Assembly (NCBI GenBank): GCA_032052615.1
Contig: DAMBWF010000003.1
Span: forward strand, 124,001-188,000
Direction: 5' to 3'
From: Pseudomonas_T sp032052615
Lineage (GTDB): Bacteria; Pseudomonadota; Gammaproteobacteria; Pseudomonadales; Pseudomonadaceae
Length of the DNA stretch: 64,000 nucleotides
In this document: one piece after another, positions 51,779 through 59,775 of the stretch
Layout of the letters: the number at the start of each line of letters is the position of its first letter
How positions within the stretch are numbered: the first letter of the stretch is position 1
Translations under genes and position numbers: made by a program
Notes under the pieces: model-generated
What the model was told of the DNA's origin: nothing
The model's input: the letters and a program-made list of their open reading frames with translations, nothing else
Databases searched by the model: none

Positions 51779-54421
51779 ATGGAAAGATACCTCGACCTGG
51801 TGGAGCGCTACGCGCGCTTCATCGTCTTCACCCTGGTGGCGATCACCGCCTACTTCACCTACGTGCTCGGCTCGCTGGCCACCGACACGAACCCCTACCT
51901 GCTCAAGGAAAACCACCCGGCGCGCAAGACCATCATCGACCTGCAGGGCGAGTTCACCGGCACCTTCGACTCGGTGATGGTGGCGCTGCACAACCCCGAC
52001 GGGGTGTTCAACCGCAACACCCTCAACGCCCTGTATTCGATGTCCCAGTCGGCGCGACGGGTGATCCTCAGCAACCAGGACGACGAGCGCGAAGTGCGCC
52101 GCATCGTCGACCTTCACCCCGACGACGCCCAGGCCCGGGCCATCGCCGAGAACATGCTCGAAGGCGGCTTCACCCAGAACGACTACCAACAGGCCAAGGC
52201 GCTGCGCGACCACGCCCGGGAGCGGGGCTGGGACGGCCACGACCAGCAGTTCCTGACCTTCCTCGCCGAGCGGATCAATCCGATCCGGGAAATGGCCTCC
52301 ATGGGCGACCTGGAGAATATCGTCCTCACCGACGGTGGCGAATTGCTGATCCACAAGACCCTGCGGGCCTACGACATGGACCCGAAGGAAGTGGAGTCGG
52401 AGATCATGGGCAACGAGCTGATGCTCGACGGCGTGGTGTCCCGGGACAAGACCGTGGCGCTGCTGGTGGCCGAGCTGGGCACCAAGCAGGACGACGCCGA
52501 GGCGCAACTGCGGGCCTACCAGATCTTCCGCACCATTGTCTCCACCTACCAGGCGCAGCACCCGGAGTTCAAGGACGAGGTGTTCATCGCCGGCATGCCG
52601 ATCTTCATCGCCGCCCAGCAGGAGATCATCGATCATGACCTGGTGCTGCTGTTCCCCATCGTCTTCCTGCTGGTGACCTCGCTGCTGCTGTTCTTCTTCC
52701 GCAAGCCGCTGGGGTTGATGCTGCCGCTGTTCAACATCCTGTTCTGCACCATCTGGACGCTCGGCCTGATGGCCTTGTGCAAGGTGCCGTTCGACCTGCT
52801 GACCAGCGTGCTGCCGGTATTCCTCTTCACCATCTGCTGCGCCGACGCCATCCACATCATGGCCGAGTACTACGAGCAGAAGCACGCCGGCAAGAGCAAC
52901 CGCGAGGCGAACCGCCAGACCATGCGGCTGATGGTGACGCCGGTGGTGCTGACCACGGTGACCACCATCGCCACCTTCGTCATTTCCACCACCACCAACA
53001 TCGTCAGCATCCGCAACTTCGGCGTGTTCATGTCCCTCGGCCTGACCGCCGCGCTGATCATCTCGCTGCTGCTGATCCCGGCCTGGATCTCCCTCTGGGG
53101 CCGCGATGGCGAGCGGCGCGCCAAGGTCCACCAGGAGTCGATCATTTCCCTGCGACTGGTGCGCCTGTGCGCCTGGCTGATCACCCATCGCAAGGGCATG
53201 CTGACGGTGATGCTGCCGCTGATGGCGTTGATGACGGTGTTCACCTTCTTCATCGACATCGAGGACTCCGGCATCGCTTACTTCAACAAGGACGCGCCGG
53301 TACGGGTCTCCGACCAGTTCATCAACGCCCACGTGGCGGGTACCGCGCCGGGCTGGATCGCCATCGACAGCAAGACGCCCCGGGGCGTGCTGAACACCGA
53401 CGTGGTGAAGTTCATCGACAAGCTGGACCAGTTCCTGCGTGAACAGCCGGACGTGAGCTACGGCTACTCCCTGGCCACCTACGTCAAGCGCATGAACTTG
53501 GTGCTCAATGACATGAACCCGAGCTATAAGCGGGTACCGGATGCCCGGGAAAAGGTCACGTCGCTCAACGAAGACGGCCAGCCGGAGGCCTTCGAGGTGG
53601 ATGGCAACGCGCTGATCGAGCAGCACGTGATGCTCTTCGAGAACGGCGGCGGATCGGACCTGCACAACGTGCTCAACGCCGACTACTCCAAGGCCCTGAC
53701 CCTCTACACCATGACCTCCTCGGTGGCCGGGGACTACCAGAGCCTGCTGGATCGCCTGGACGCCTGGCTGGCGGTAAACAAGCCGGCCAACCTGGAAGTG
53801 ACCCACGCCGGCACGCCGGTGATCTGGACCGGGGTGCTCCACGAGATCACCCGTGGGCAGGTGCTCAGCTTCACCCTGGCGACCCTGGTGGTGACGCTGA
53901 TGATGATGCTTTGGCTGAAATCGGTGCGCCTGGGCCTGCTGGGCATGCTGACCCTGCTGACCACCTCGGTGACCCTCTACGGCTGCATGTTCCTGCTGAA
54001 GATCCAGTTGAACATCGGGACCACCCTGGTGACCTTCCTGGTGGTGGGGGTGGTGGACTACGCGGTGCACCTGCTGTCGCGGATCAAGCTGCTGGTGCAG
54101 GAAGGCATGGACGTGGACCCGGCCATCCTCCAGGCCATGCACAGCGTCGGCCGCTCCACCGTGGTCAACGTGGTGATTTTCTCGGTGGGCTTCCTGGCGC
54201 TGTTGTTCTCCGACTTCAAGCCCATCGTCGACCTGGGCGCGCTGGTGGCCCTGGCGCTGTTCACCAGCGGCGTGATGACCGTGCTGGTGGTGACGCTGAT
54301 TTCGCCGTGGTTCTTCGGCGCCATCGTCGCCGAGCGTGACCGCAAGATGGCCGGAGCGCCGAACCCGGCGGCCGAGCCGGCCCCGGTGGCCGGTTATCTG
54401 GCGGGCGAGGCGTCCGCCTGA
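51779..54421 (+). CDS. RND/MMPL-family inner-membrane exporter
   Basis: 880 residues. Topology: N-terminal helix (ARFIVFTLVAITAYFTYV), a large periplasmic loop, a helix bundle about 285-440 (HDLVLLFPIVFLLVTSLLLFFF onward) with ADAIH in the fourth-helix position, a second periplasmic loop, and a second bundle about 700-850 with the proton-relay-type motif VGVVDYAVHLLSR. No drug-pump features; similar to HpnN/MmpL lipid transporters. Last gene of the operon, 18 nt after the LolA-like gene. Likely lifts the lipid product out of the inner membrane. Confidence 0.92.
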   Translation: MERYLDLVERYARFIVFTLVAITAYFTYVLGSLATDTNPYLLKENHPARKTIIDLQGEFTGTFDSVMVALHNPDGVFNRNTLNALYSMSQSARRVILSNQDDEREVRRIVDLHPDDAQARAIAENMLEGGFTQNDYQQAKALRDHARERGWDGHDQQFLTFLAERINPIREMASMGDLENIVLTDGGELLIHKTLRAYDMDPKEVESEIMGNELMLDGVVSRDKTVALLVAELGTKQDDAEAQLRAYQIFRTIVSTYQAQHPEFKDEVFIAGMPIFIAAQQEIIDHDLVLLFPIVFLLVTSLLLFFFRKPLGLMLPLFNILFCTIWTLGLMALCKVPFDLLTSVLPVFLFTICCADAIHIMAEYYEQKHAGKSNREANRQTMRLMVTPVVLTTVTTIATFVISTTTNIVSIRNFGVFMSLGLTAALIISLLLIPAWISLWGRDGERRAKVHQESIISLRLVRLCAWLITHRKGMLTVMLPLMALMTVFTFFIDIEDSGIAYFNKDAPVRVSDQFINAHVAGTAPGWIAIDSKTPRGVLNTDVVKFIDKLDQFLREQPDVSYGYSLATYVKRMNLVLNDMNPSYKRVPDAREKVTSLNEDGQPEAFEVDGNALIEQHVMLFENGGGSDLHNVLNADYSKALTLYTMTSSVAGDYQSLLDRLDAWLAVNKPANLEVTHAGTPVIWTGVLHEITRGQVLSFTLATLVVTLMMMLWLKSVRLGLLGMLTLLTTSVTLYGCMFLLKIQLNIGTTLVTFLVVGVVDYAVHLLSRIKLLVQEGMDVDPAILQAMHSVGRSTVVNVVIFSVGFLALLFSDFKPIVDLGALVALALFTSGVMTVLVVTLISPWFFGAIVAERDRKMAGAPNPAAEPAPVAGYLAGEASA

Positions 54422-54446
54422 ACCTTGTGTGACCCGTGCTCCAATT

Positions 54447-54472
54447 GCCCACCTCGCGGTGGGCTTTTTTTT
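54447..54472 (+). terminator. Rho-independent terminator of the biosynthetic operon
   Basis: GCCCACC (54447-54453) pairs with GGTGGGC (54458-54464) around TCGC, followed by eight Ts. Lies 25 nt after the exporter stop and closes the 14.7-kb operon. Confidence 0.93.
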
Positions 54473-54530
54473 GGAGTGCGGCGGGGGGAAAAGGGGCGGG
54501 AACGAAGAAGGTGTCGTCCTGGCACCACGG

Positions 54531-54941
54531 TTAGGGATAGGTCCCGGCGGGGCTCTTTTCGCTCGCCTGGGGCGGGCGCAGCAGATGGCATTCTTCCTTG
54601 GCGTCCTTGAGGTTGTCCTCGAATTCCAGGAGCCCCTGGTAGAGCTTCTGCATGTTGCTGATCTGGCTCAGCAACTCCTTCTTCTTGCGCTCGACTTCTC
54701 GTTGCGCGAGTTCCCAGGGGAAGTGACTGCCCGTGTAGTCGCGCAGGATGCCTTGCAGTTCCTTCAGCTTGAAGCCGAGCTGCTGAGCGCATTTGATGAA
54801 GCGCAGCACGTCCACGCTTTCCTGGCTGTAGATCCGGTACTTGCCCTCGCGCTGGGGCTGCGGGATCAAGCCGATCTCCTCGTAATGACGAATGCTCTTG
54901 ACCGTGGTGCCGGAGAGTTTGGCTGCTTTTCCTATATACAT
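54531..54941 (-). CDS. MerR-family transcriptional regulator
   Basis: 136 residues. N-terminal winged helix (YIGKAAKLSGTTVKSIRHYEEIGLIPQPQREGKYRIYS, residues 2-40), second half IRFIKCAQQLGFKLKEL-like helix, then a long dimerisation coiled coil (ELAQREVERKKKELLSQISNMQKLYQGLLEFEDNLKDA) and a short tail with one Cys in ECHLL. The conserved metal-binding cysteines of CueR, CadR and MerR are not present, so the signal is probably not a metal. Convergent with the exporter gene; the operon promoter at 39620 has a MerR-type operator, so it is the natural candidate regulator of the cluster. Confidence 0.88.
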   Translation of the reverse strand: MYIGKAAKLSGTTVKSIRHYEEIGLIPQPQREGKYRIYSQESVDVLRFIKCAQQLGFKLKELQGILRDYTGSHFPWELAQREVERKKKELLSQISNMQKLYQGLLEFEDNLKDAKEECHLLRPPQASEKSPAGTYP

Positions 54942-55383
54942 GGCGGTGCCGTTTGCTGTGGGTACGGTGGAACGGGGTTGGCTCGATGAATGGGAATGAC
55001 GGTCTCGGTGAGCATTTCCTCCATGAAGTGCCAGGGTTTCCGGCGGCCAGGAGCCGCCACGACGCGCGCGGGCGGGCGAACGGGCCGGGCGCGGTGTCAG
55101 CGCCGCCGCGGAGAAAGACGCGGGAATGGGATGTGGTGCGGGGCCGGGGATGCCATCGAATCTACCTCTCCATGGGTCAATGGTCCGGGGGATGTCGGCG
55201 GAAGCGACATCCCAAGCGTGCCGTACTGCCTGGCACGCCGCGTTGAATACCCTATAACGGGTAGGGTTTCATTTATTTTATGTAACGAGATTTATTTTGT
55301 GAATGGTGCGGCTGGATGCCGGACCGCCCGAACCGACCGAAGCGCCGCCGGCCGGCAAAAGAAAAGCCCCGCGGTCGCGGGGC
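54942..55383. other. Gene-free stretch between the MerR gene and the small acidic protein gene
   Basis: About 440 nt. No supported gene. It contains a MerR-type dyad at 55243-55273 and, at its right end, the terminator of the minus-strand gene beginning at 55569. Confidence 0.5.
55243..55273 (+). promoter_or_regulatory. Second dyad resembling a MerR-type operator
   Basis: TTGAAT (55243-55248), then a 19-bp segment 55249-55267 with inverted arms ACCCTA and TAGGGT, then TTCATT. Spacing fits a MerR promoter reading plus-strand, but the -10 is weak and no gene follows. On the minus strand it would lie about 300 nt upstream of the MerR gene. Confidence 0.35.
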
Positions 55384-55384
55384 T
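55357..55384 (-). terminator. Rho-independent terminator of the small acidic protein gene
   Basis: AGCCCCGC (55365-55372) and GCGGGGCT (55377-55384); read on the minus strand the stem is followed by TTTTCTTTTG. It begins at the stop codon of the gene. Confidence 0.85.
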
Positions 55385-55569
55385 CATAGGTCGAAGTCGT
55401 AGTCGGCTAGTTGGCGTTGCAAACGCCGTTCTTCCAGCAGGTTGTCGATGACGCGGCGTTTCGTCAGGTTGGTCTTGGAGACCTCGACGGGTTTCTCCAC
55501 CACCACCTCTTCGGCATCGTCGGCGACGAATTCGTCTTCGATTCCGATATCGTCTTTGTCGGCGCTCAT
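55384..55569 (-). CDS. Small conserved acidic protein of unknown function
   Basis: 61 residues from the ATG at 55567-55569 (CTGGAGC upstream). The N-terminal half is strongly acidic (DDIGIEDEFVADDAEEVVVE), the C-terminal half basic and helical (LTKRRVIDNLLEERRLQRQLADYDFDL). No signal peptide. A protein of this type is present beside nth in Pseudomonas as far as I recall; function unknown. The dipolar layout suggests a protein- or nucleic-acid-binding adaptor, without proof. Confidence 0.8.
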   Translation of the reverse strand: MSADKDDIGIEDEFVADDAEEVVVEKPVEVSKTNLTKRRVIDNLLEERRLQRQLADYDFDL

Positions 55570-55672
55570 GGTCGCTCCAGGGTCGAGGGGCTGTTGGCGC
55601 CCCTTATAACGACAAAGCCGGAGACGGTACAAAAGATTTTTTCAATCGACGCGACGGCCAGCCGCAAGGGTT

Positions 55673-56311
55673 TCAATCATCGTCGCTCTTGTCGGGGTAT
55701 TCGCACAGGTCCTCGATCCGGCAACTGCCGCAGCGCGGCCGGCGGGCTTGGCAGACATAGCGGCCGTGCAGGATCAGCCAGTGATGCGCATCCAGCAGGA
55801 ACTCTTTGGGGACCACCTTCATCAGCTTGCGCTCCACCTCCACCACGTTCTTGCCAGGGGCTAGGCGGGTGCGGTTGCTGACCCGGAAGATGTGGGTGTC
55901 CACCGCCATCACCGGGTGCCGGAAGGCCGTGTTGAGCACCACGTTGGCGGTCTTGCGACCGACACCCGGCAGCGCTTCCAGGGCCTCGCGGTCATCCGGC
56001 ACCTCGCCGCCATGGCGCTCGATCAATTGCCGGCAGGTCTCGATGACGTTCTTCGCCTTGCTGTTGTACAGCCCGATGGTCTTGATGTATTCCGACAGCC
56101 CCTCCACCCCCAGGTCGAGGATCGCCTGGGGCGTGTTGGCCACCGGGAACAGGCGGGCAGTAGCCTTGTTGACCCCCACGTCGGTGGCCTGGGCGGAGAG
56201 AATCACCGCGATCAACAATTCGAAGGGGCTGGCATAGGCCAGCTCGGTCTTCGGTTCCGGGTTGTCCTCCCGCAGGCGGCGGAAGATTTCGTAGCGTTTC
56301 TCGGCGTTCAT
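55673..56311 (-). CDS. nth: Endonuclease III (base-excision DNA glycosylase/AP lyase)
   Basis: 212 residues. Helix-hairpin-helix LPGVGRKTANVVL with catalytic Lys120, then Asp138 in VDTHIFRVSNR, numbering identical to the E. coli enzyme. C-terminal 4Fe-4S cluster C-X6-C-X2-C-X5-C in CQARRPRCGSCRIEDLC. Removes oxidised pyrimidines. It follows rnfE by 10 nt at the end of the rnf operon, the same linkage as in E. coli. Confidence 0.97.
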   Translation of the reverse strand: MNAEKRYEIFRRLREDNPEPKTELAYASPFELLIAVILSAQATDVGVNKATARLFPVANTPQAILDLGVEGLSEYIKTIGLYNSKAKNVIETCRQLIERHGGEVPDDREALEALPGVGRKTANVVLNTAFRHPVMAVDTHIFRVSNRTRLAPGKNVVEVERKLMKVVPKEFLLDAHHWLILHGRYVCQARRPRCGSCRIEDLCEYPDKSDDD

Positions 56312-56321
56312 GGCGATTCGT

Positions 56322-56879
56322 TCAGGGTTTCCATACGTTCTTCACGGCCAGGGCCAGGCCGAGCAGGAGAAGGGCGCCGGGCGCCAGGCCGGCCAGCGGC
56401 AGCCCGGGAAAGGGCAGGGCGATGCCGGTCTCGTCTAGGCTGGTCAGCCAGCCGGTACCGGCCAGCAACGTGCCCTGGCCGAGGGCTTCCCGAAGCAGGC
56501 CCAGTAACGGGGCGAGCAGGGCGAACCCCGCGACCGGGCGCCAACCGGCGTTGCCCGGCTCGGCCGGAGGCAGGGCCTGGGCCGCGCCGGGCAACGCCAG
56601 GGCGGCGACCCAGGGCGACAGCGTTGCCGCCAGCGGGTAGGCCCAGGCATGCAGCAGGAGATCGGCGACACTGGCCAGGGTCACGGCCACCGCCAGGGTC
56701 AAGGCGAAGACGCCTCGCGCCGCCAGCCGTGGAGCCGTCAGGCGCCAGGCGAGGCGGCTGCCCCCCAGGATCAGCAGGGCCGCCAGGCCCAGGGCCAGGC
56801 CGTCGATGGCGCGCCCGGTGCCGCCGAGCAGCGGCGCCAGGGCCAGCCCCGTCAGGGACGCCGGGGCGGACAGCTTCAT
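56322..56879 (-). CDS. rnfE: RnfE-like membrane protein lacking the conserved cysteines
   Basis: 185 residues, shorter than E. coli RsxE (231). Six hydrophobic helices in the RnfA/RnfE pattern; LLREALGQGTLLAGT matches the family LREIIGNGTLF. In E. coli-type RnfE the first helix carries LGLCPLLAVT; here it reads LALAPLLGGT, and the second Cys (TNCIVV region) is also absent. These cysteines hold the membrane-embedded iron-sulfur centre shared with RnfA. Starts at MKLSAP, overlapping the rnfG stop (ATGA). Confidence 0.8.
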   Translation of the reverse strand: MKLSAPASLTGLALAPLLGGTGRAIDGLALGLAALLILGGSRLAWRLTAPRLAARGVFALTLAVAVTLASVADLLLHAWAYPLAATLSPWVAALALPGAAQALPPAEPGNAGWRPVAGFALLAPLLGLLREALGQGTLLAGTGWLTSLDETGIALPFPGLPLAGLAPGALLLLGLALAVKNVWKP

Positions 56880-57439
56880 GGCGCGCGTTCCACGGCCAGC
56901 AGCGCCTCGCGGCGCGCGTCGAAATAGCGCAAGGCCCGCTGCAGCGCATCGGTCACCGCCTTCGAGGTGACCGTGGCCCCGGCGATCCGGTCGATCGAGT
57001 CGAGGTCGCCGCGGCGGCCAAGGAAGCCCCGCAACCAGTCGGCATGCCGGGCGAGGTCGCCGAGGCCCGGGGTCTCGCGCTGTTCCAGCACCTTCAGGCC
57101 CACCAGGCGGCCGTCCCGGTCGATGGCGATCCACAAGCGGATCGGTCCTTCGTAGCCCTCGGCGGTCACGGGCAGGAGCACGGCGCGGGGCGCCCCGTCG
57201 CGGGTGGCGAGGTAGCCGGTCCGGGACTCGGGGTTGCCCAGCGGGCCCCCGGCGGGCAAGGCGATGGGGTGGCTCAGCGGCGAGACGTCATAGAGCGTGG
57301 CGGGCAGCAGGTCGAACAGGGCCCGCTCGGCGCTGGCCCGCCGCTGGGCCTCGATGCGCGGCGCCAACAGGTTCGACAGGCCGACACAGAGCAGCGCGCC
57401 GAAGGCCGCCAGCAGCAGCGCCGGGCCAACCTTACGCAT
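56876..57439 (-). CDS. rnfG: Rnf complex subunit RnfG
   Basis: 187 residues. One N-terminal helix (VGPALLLAAFGALLCVGLSNLLA) and a periplasmic FMN-binding domain. The covalent-FMN motif is present as IAGATVTSKAV near residue 155 (family S/T-GAT-x-T/S), so the flavin threonine is kept. Passes electrons across the periplasmic face of the complex. Overlaps rnfD by 8 nt. Confidence 0.87.
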   Translation of the reverse strand: MRKVGPALLLAAFGALLCVGLSNLLAPRIEAQRRASAERALFDLLPATLYDVSPLSHPIALPAGGPLGNPESRTGYLATRDGAPRAVLLPVTAEGYEGPIRLWIAIDRDGRLVGLKVLEQRETPGLGDLARHADWLRGFLGRRGDLDSIDRIAGATVTSKAVTDALQRALRYFDARREALLAVERAP

Positions 57440-58451
57440 CGGCCGGCGCGCTCGGGGTGGCGAGTCGCTCCAAGGTCGGCAGCGCCAGGTTCATCAGCAG
57501 CACCGCATAGGCCAGCCCGTCGGGGTGGTGACCGAAGGCCCGGATCAGGTAGGTGAGCAGGCCGACCCCGGCGCCGAACATCCAGCGGGCGCCCACGCGG
57601 CGCGGGCCGCTGACCGGTTCGGTGACGATGAAGAACGCGCCGAGCATCGTGGCGCCGGCGAACAGGTGGAAGAGCGGCGAGCCATGGGAATCCGAGCCGG
57701 CGCCGTTCCAGCCCAGCAGGCTGGCGAGGCACAGCGCTCCCAGCATGGCCGTGGGCGTCTGCCAGGGGATGATCCGGCGCCGCAGCAGGTACAACCCGCC
57801 GAGCAGGAAGGCCAGGTTCGCGACCTCGCCGCTCCGACCCGCCACGTGACCGAAGGCGGGGTCCCGGGCGAACAGCTCGTCCTGAGTCAGGCGGTCGTTG
57901 TGCCGCACCCGGTCGAGCACGGTGGCCTGGCTCCAGCCATCCACCGCCGGCCCCAGGCCGAGCACCTGCCGCGCCGCGTGCCAGCCGTTCCCCGCCGATT
58001 CGTCGGAAGGCCACTGGCTCATGGCGGCGGGAAAGGCCGCCAGGACAAAAACGTAGCCGAGCATGGCCGGGTTCAGCGGGTTGCGGCCAAAGCCGCCGAA
58101 CAGCGCCTTGCCGGCCAGGCTGGCCGCGGCGGACGCGCTCACCGCCAGCCACCAGGGGCCTTGGGGCGGCAGGGCGACGGCCAGCAACAGCGCGCTCACC
58201 AGGGCGCTGCCCTCGGCCAGGAGCGGCCAGCCGAACAGGGCGCGCGCGGCCGGGCAGCGGGGCCGGCCGCGCAGGCGGCGAACCGCCTCGTCGCAAAGCA
58301 GGTGGGTGGCGACGCATAGCAGCAGTTGCAGCGCCACGCCGAGGCCCTGCAGCCAGAGCAGCGCCAGCAGGCCGGGCAGGCCGGCGAGCAGCACCGCGCC
58401 CATCGCCGGGCGCGGGTCGGAGGCGGCGCGCTCAGCCGGCGTCGCGTTCAT
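57432..58451 (-). CDS. rnfD: Rnf complex subunit RnfD
   Basis: 339 residues from MNATPAERAAS. About nine helices; GKALFGGFGRNPLNPAMLGYVFVLAAFP is the conserved core, and VDGWSQATVLD keeps the SxAT form of the covalent FMN site. EPVSGPR and HPDGLAYAVLLMNL near the end are also typical. Start lies inside the end of the RnfB-like gene (20-nt overlap). No rnfC gene lies between rnfB and rnfD, where it would be expected. Confidence 0.88.
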   Translation of the reverse strand: MNATPAERAASDPRPAMGAVLLAGLPGLLALLWLQGLGVALQLLLCVATHLLCDEAVRRLRGRPRCPAARALFGWPLLAEGSALVSALLLAVALPPQGPWWLAVSASAAASLAGKALFGGFGRNPLNPAMLGYVFVLAAFPAAMSQWPSDESAGNGWHAARQVLGLGPAVDGWSQATVLDRVRHNDRLTQDELFARDPAFGHVAGRSGEVANLAFLLGGLYLLRRRIIPWQTPTAMLGALCLASLLGWNGAGSDSHGSPLFHLFAGATMLGAFFIVTEPVSGPRRVGARWMFGAGVGLLTYLIRAFGHHPDGLAYAVLLMNLALPTLERLATPSAPADA

Positions 58452-59775
58452 GCAGGCGGCTCTCGGCCATGGCCAGGCGCTGGCGGGCCCGCTCCAGCGC
58501 GGCGGGGTCGGGTGGATCGCGGCGCTCCTGCACCCGCAATTCCGCCCGGGCATAGGCCCGCTCGGTCTTGAGGGCGCGCAGGTCGGTGTCGATCGGCCGT
58601 CGCTCGGTGCGTTGCAGCACCGGCGGCGGCCGGCCGCAGGCATCCTCGGCGGCGTGCAGGGCCCGTTCGGCTTCGGCCAGGGCCTCGTCGAGAGCGGCCA
58701 TCGCGGCGGGGTCGACGCCCCGTTGCCGGGCCTCGCGCCAGGCGGCGCGGCGGGTGACGTAGGCCACCTTGGCCTGCCTCAGCGCCTCGCGACCGGCGGC
58801 GGGCGCCGATGCCTCGGGTTGCAGGTGGCGCAGGGCGGCCTCGGCCCGCTCGGCGTCCTCCCGCAGGGCCGCGAGCTGCGCCCGCTGCCCGGCATCGGGG
58901 GTCGGTCCGAACCGCTTCTGCGCCTTGAGGTACTGCGCCCGGCCCATGGCCGCGGCGACGCGTGCCTGCTTGATCGCCTCGCCCGAGGACGGTGGCGCGG
59001 CGGCAACGGCCGGCGCGGCGAGGGCGGTGTCCAGGGCCGATTGGGCCGCCTCGGCGGCCTGGCGCAACGTTTCCACCTGGATGGCGAGGGTCTCCCCGCC
59101 ATGGCGCTCCAGTTGCTTGCGGGCCTTGTCCAGCGCGACCCGGGCCATGGACGCCTCGATGCGCAAGCGCTTGACCTTGTCCGCGTCGAGGGTCGGAGCT
59201 GCCGCTCCGGGCGTCGCCGCGTGGGCCGAAGGCGCGGTGGCGGCGTTCGAAGGCCGCCGCGCCCGCTCGGCCTGGCGCTTCGCTTCGTCGCGGGCGAGCC
59301 GCGCCTGGCGCTGTTGGTAGCGGCGGCGGAACTGGTCGGCGCGGCCGCGCTGGGCCTCGGCCTCGGCGTCGACCAATGGCAGCAGGTCGATGCAGTCCAC
59401 CGGGCAGGGGGCGACGCAGAGGTCGCAGCCGGTGCATGCGTCCCGCAGCACGGTGTGCATCAGCCGCGCCGCGCCGACGATGGCATCCACCGGGCAGGCC
59501 TGGATGCACTTGGTGCAGCCGATGCATTCCGCCTCGCGGATGAACGCCACCCGAGCCGGCGTCGGTCCGTCCGGGGCATCCAAGGGCAGCGCTGGGCGAT
59601 CCAGCAGGATGGCCAGGGCCTCGACGGTGGCTTGCCCGCCGGGCGGGCATTTGTTGAGCGCCTCGCCCCGCGCGATGCCTTCGGCATAGGGCAGGCAGGC
59701 GGGATGGCCGCACTTGCCGCACTGGGTCTGGGGCAGCAGGGCATCGATGGCCTGGATGAGCCGCGCGTCGCTCAT
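58432..59775 (-). CDS. rnfB: RnfB-like iron-sulfur protein with long repetitive C-terminal tail, no membrane anchor
   Basis: 447 residues; normal RnfB has about 190. Starts MSDARLIQAIDALLPQTQCG directly at the first cluster domain, so the N-terminal membrane helix is missing. Clusters: Cys19/22/27/43, then two ferredoxin-type motifs CIGCTKCIQACP (84-95) and CTGCDLCVAPCP (114-125). From about 140 on it is Ala/Arg-rich coiled coil with four degenerate repeats starting near 199, 267, 331 and 400 (for example KRLRIEASMARVALDKARKQ and KQARVAAAMGRAQYLKAQKR). Such a tail normally belongs to RnfC, whose gene is absent here. Confidence 0.85.
   Translation of the reverse strand: MSDARLIQAIDALLPQTQCGKCGHPACLPYAEGIARGEALNKCPPGGQATVEALAILLDRPALPLDAPDGPTPARVAFIREAECIGCTKCIQACPVDAIVGAARLMHTVLRDACTGCDLCVAPCPVDCIDLLPLVDAEAEAQRGRADQFRRRYQQRQARLARDEAKRQAERARRPSNAATAPSAHAATPGAAAPTLDADKVKRLRIEASMARVALDKARKQLERHGGETLAIQVETLRQAAEAAQSALDTALAAPAVAAAPPSSGEAIKQARVAAAMGRAQYLKAQKRFGPTPDAGQRAQLAALREDAERAEAALRHLQPEASAPAAGREALRQAKVAYVTRRAAWREARQRGVDPAAMAALDEALAEAERALHAAEDACGRPPPVLQRTERRPIDTDLRALKTERAYARAELRVQERRDPPDPAALERARQRLAMAESRLHERDAG

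Noticed and set aside
50909..54142. Minus-strand open frame of over 1000 codons opposite the exporter and LolA-like genes
   Set aside because: Composition is His/Gln/Asp-rich shadow sequence. The plus strand carries the recognisable transporter with proper starts and spacing.
39730..54421. Cluster as a standard aryl polyene locus
   Set aside because: No ammonia lyase, AMP-ligase, dehydratase, thioesterase or lysophospholipid-type acyltransferases. An aminotransferase/acyl-ACP reductase fusion is present instead.
54531..54941. MerR gene as a copper, cadmium or mercury sensor
   Set aside because: Only one Cys in the C-terminal region (ECHLL) and none of the paired metal-ligand cysteines seen in CueR, CadR or MerR.
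58432..59775. rnfC hidden in another frame next to rnfB
   Set aside because: I read the minus strand between rnfA and rnfD in all frames. Only the RnfB-type clusters CIGCTKC and CTGCDLC occur, and no NADH/FMN-binding RnfC domain is present.
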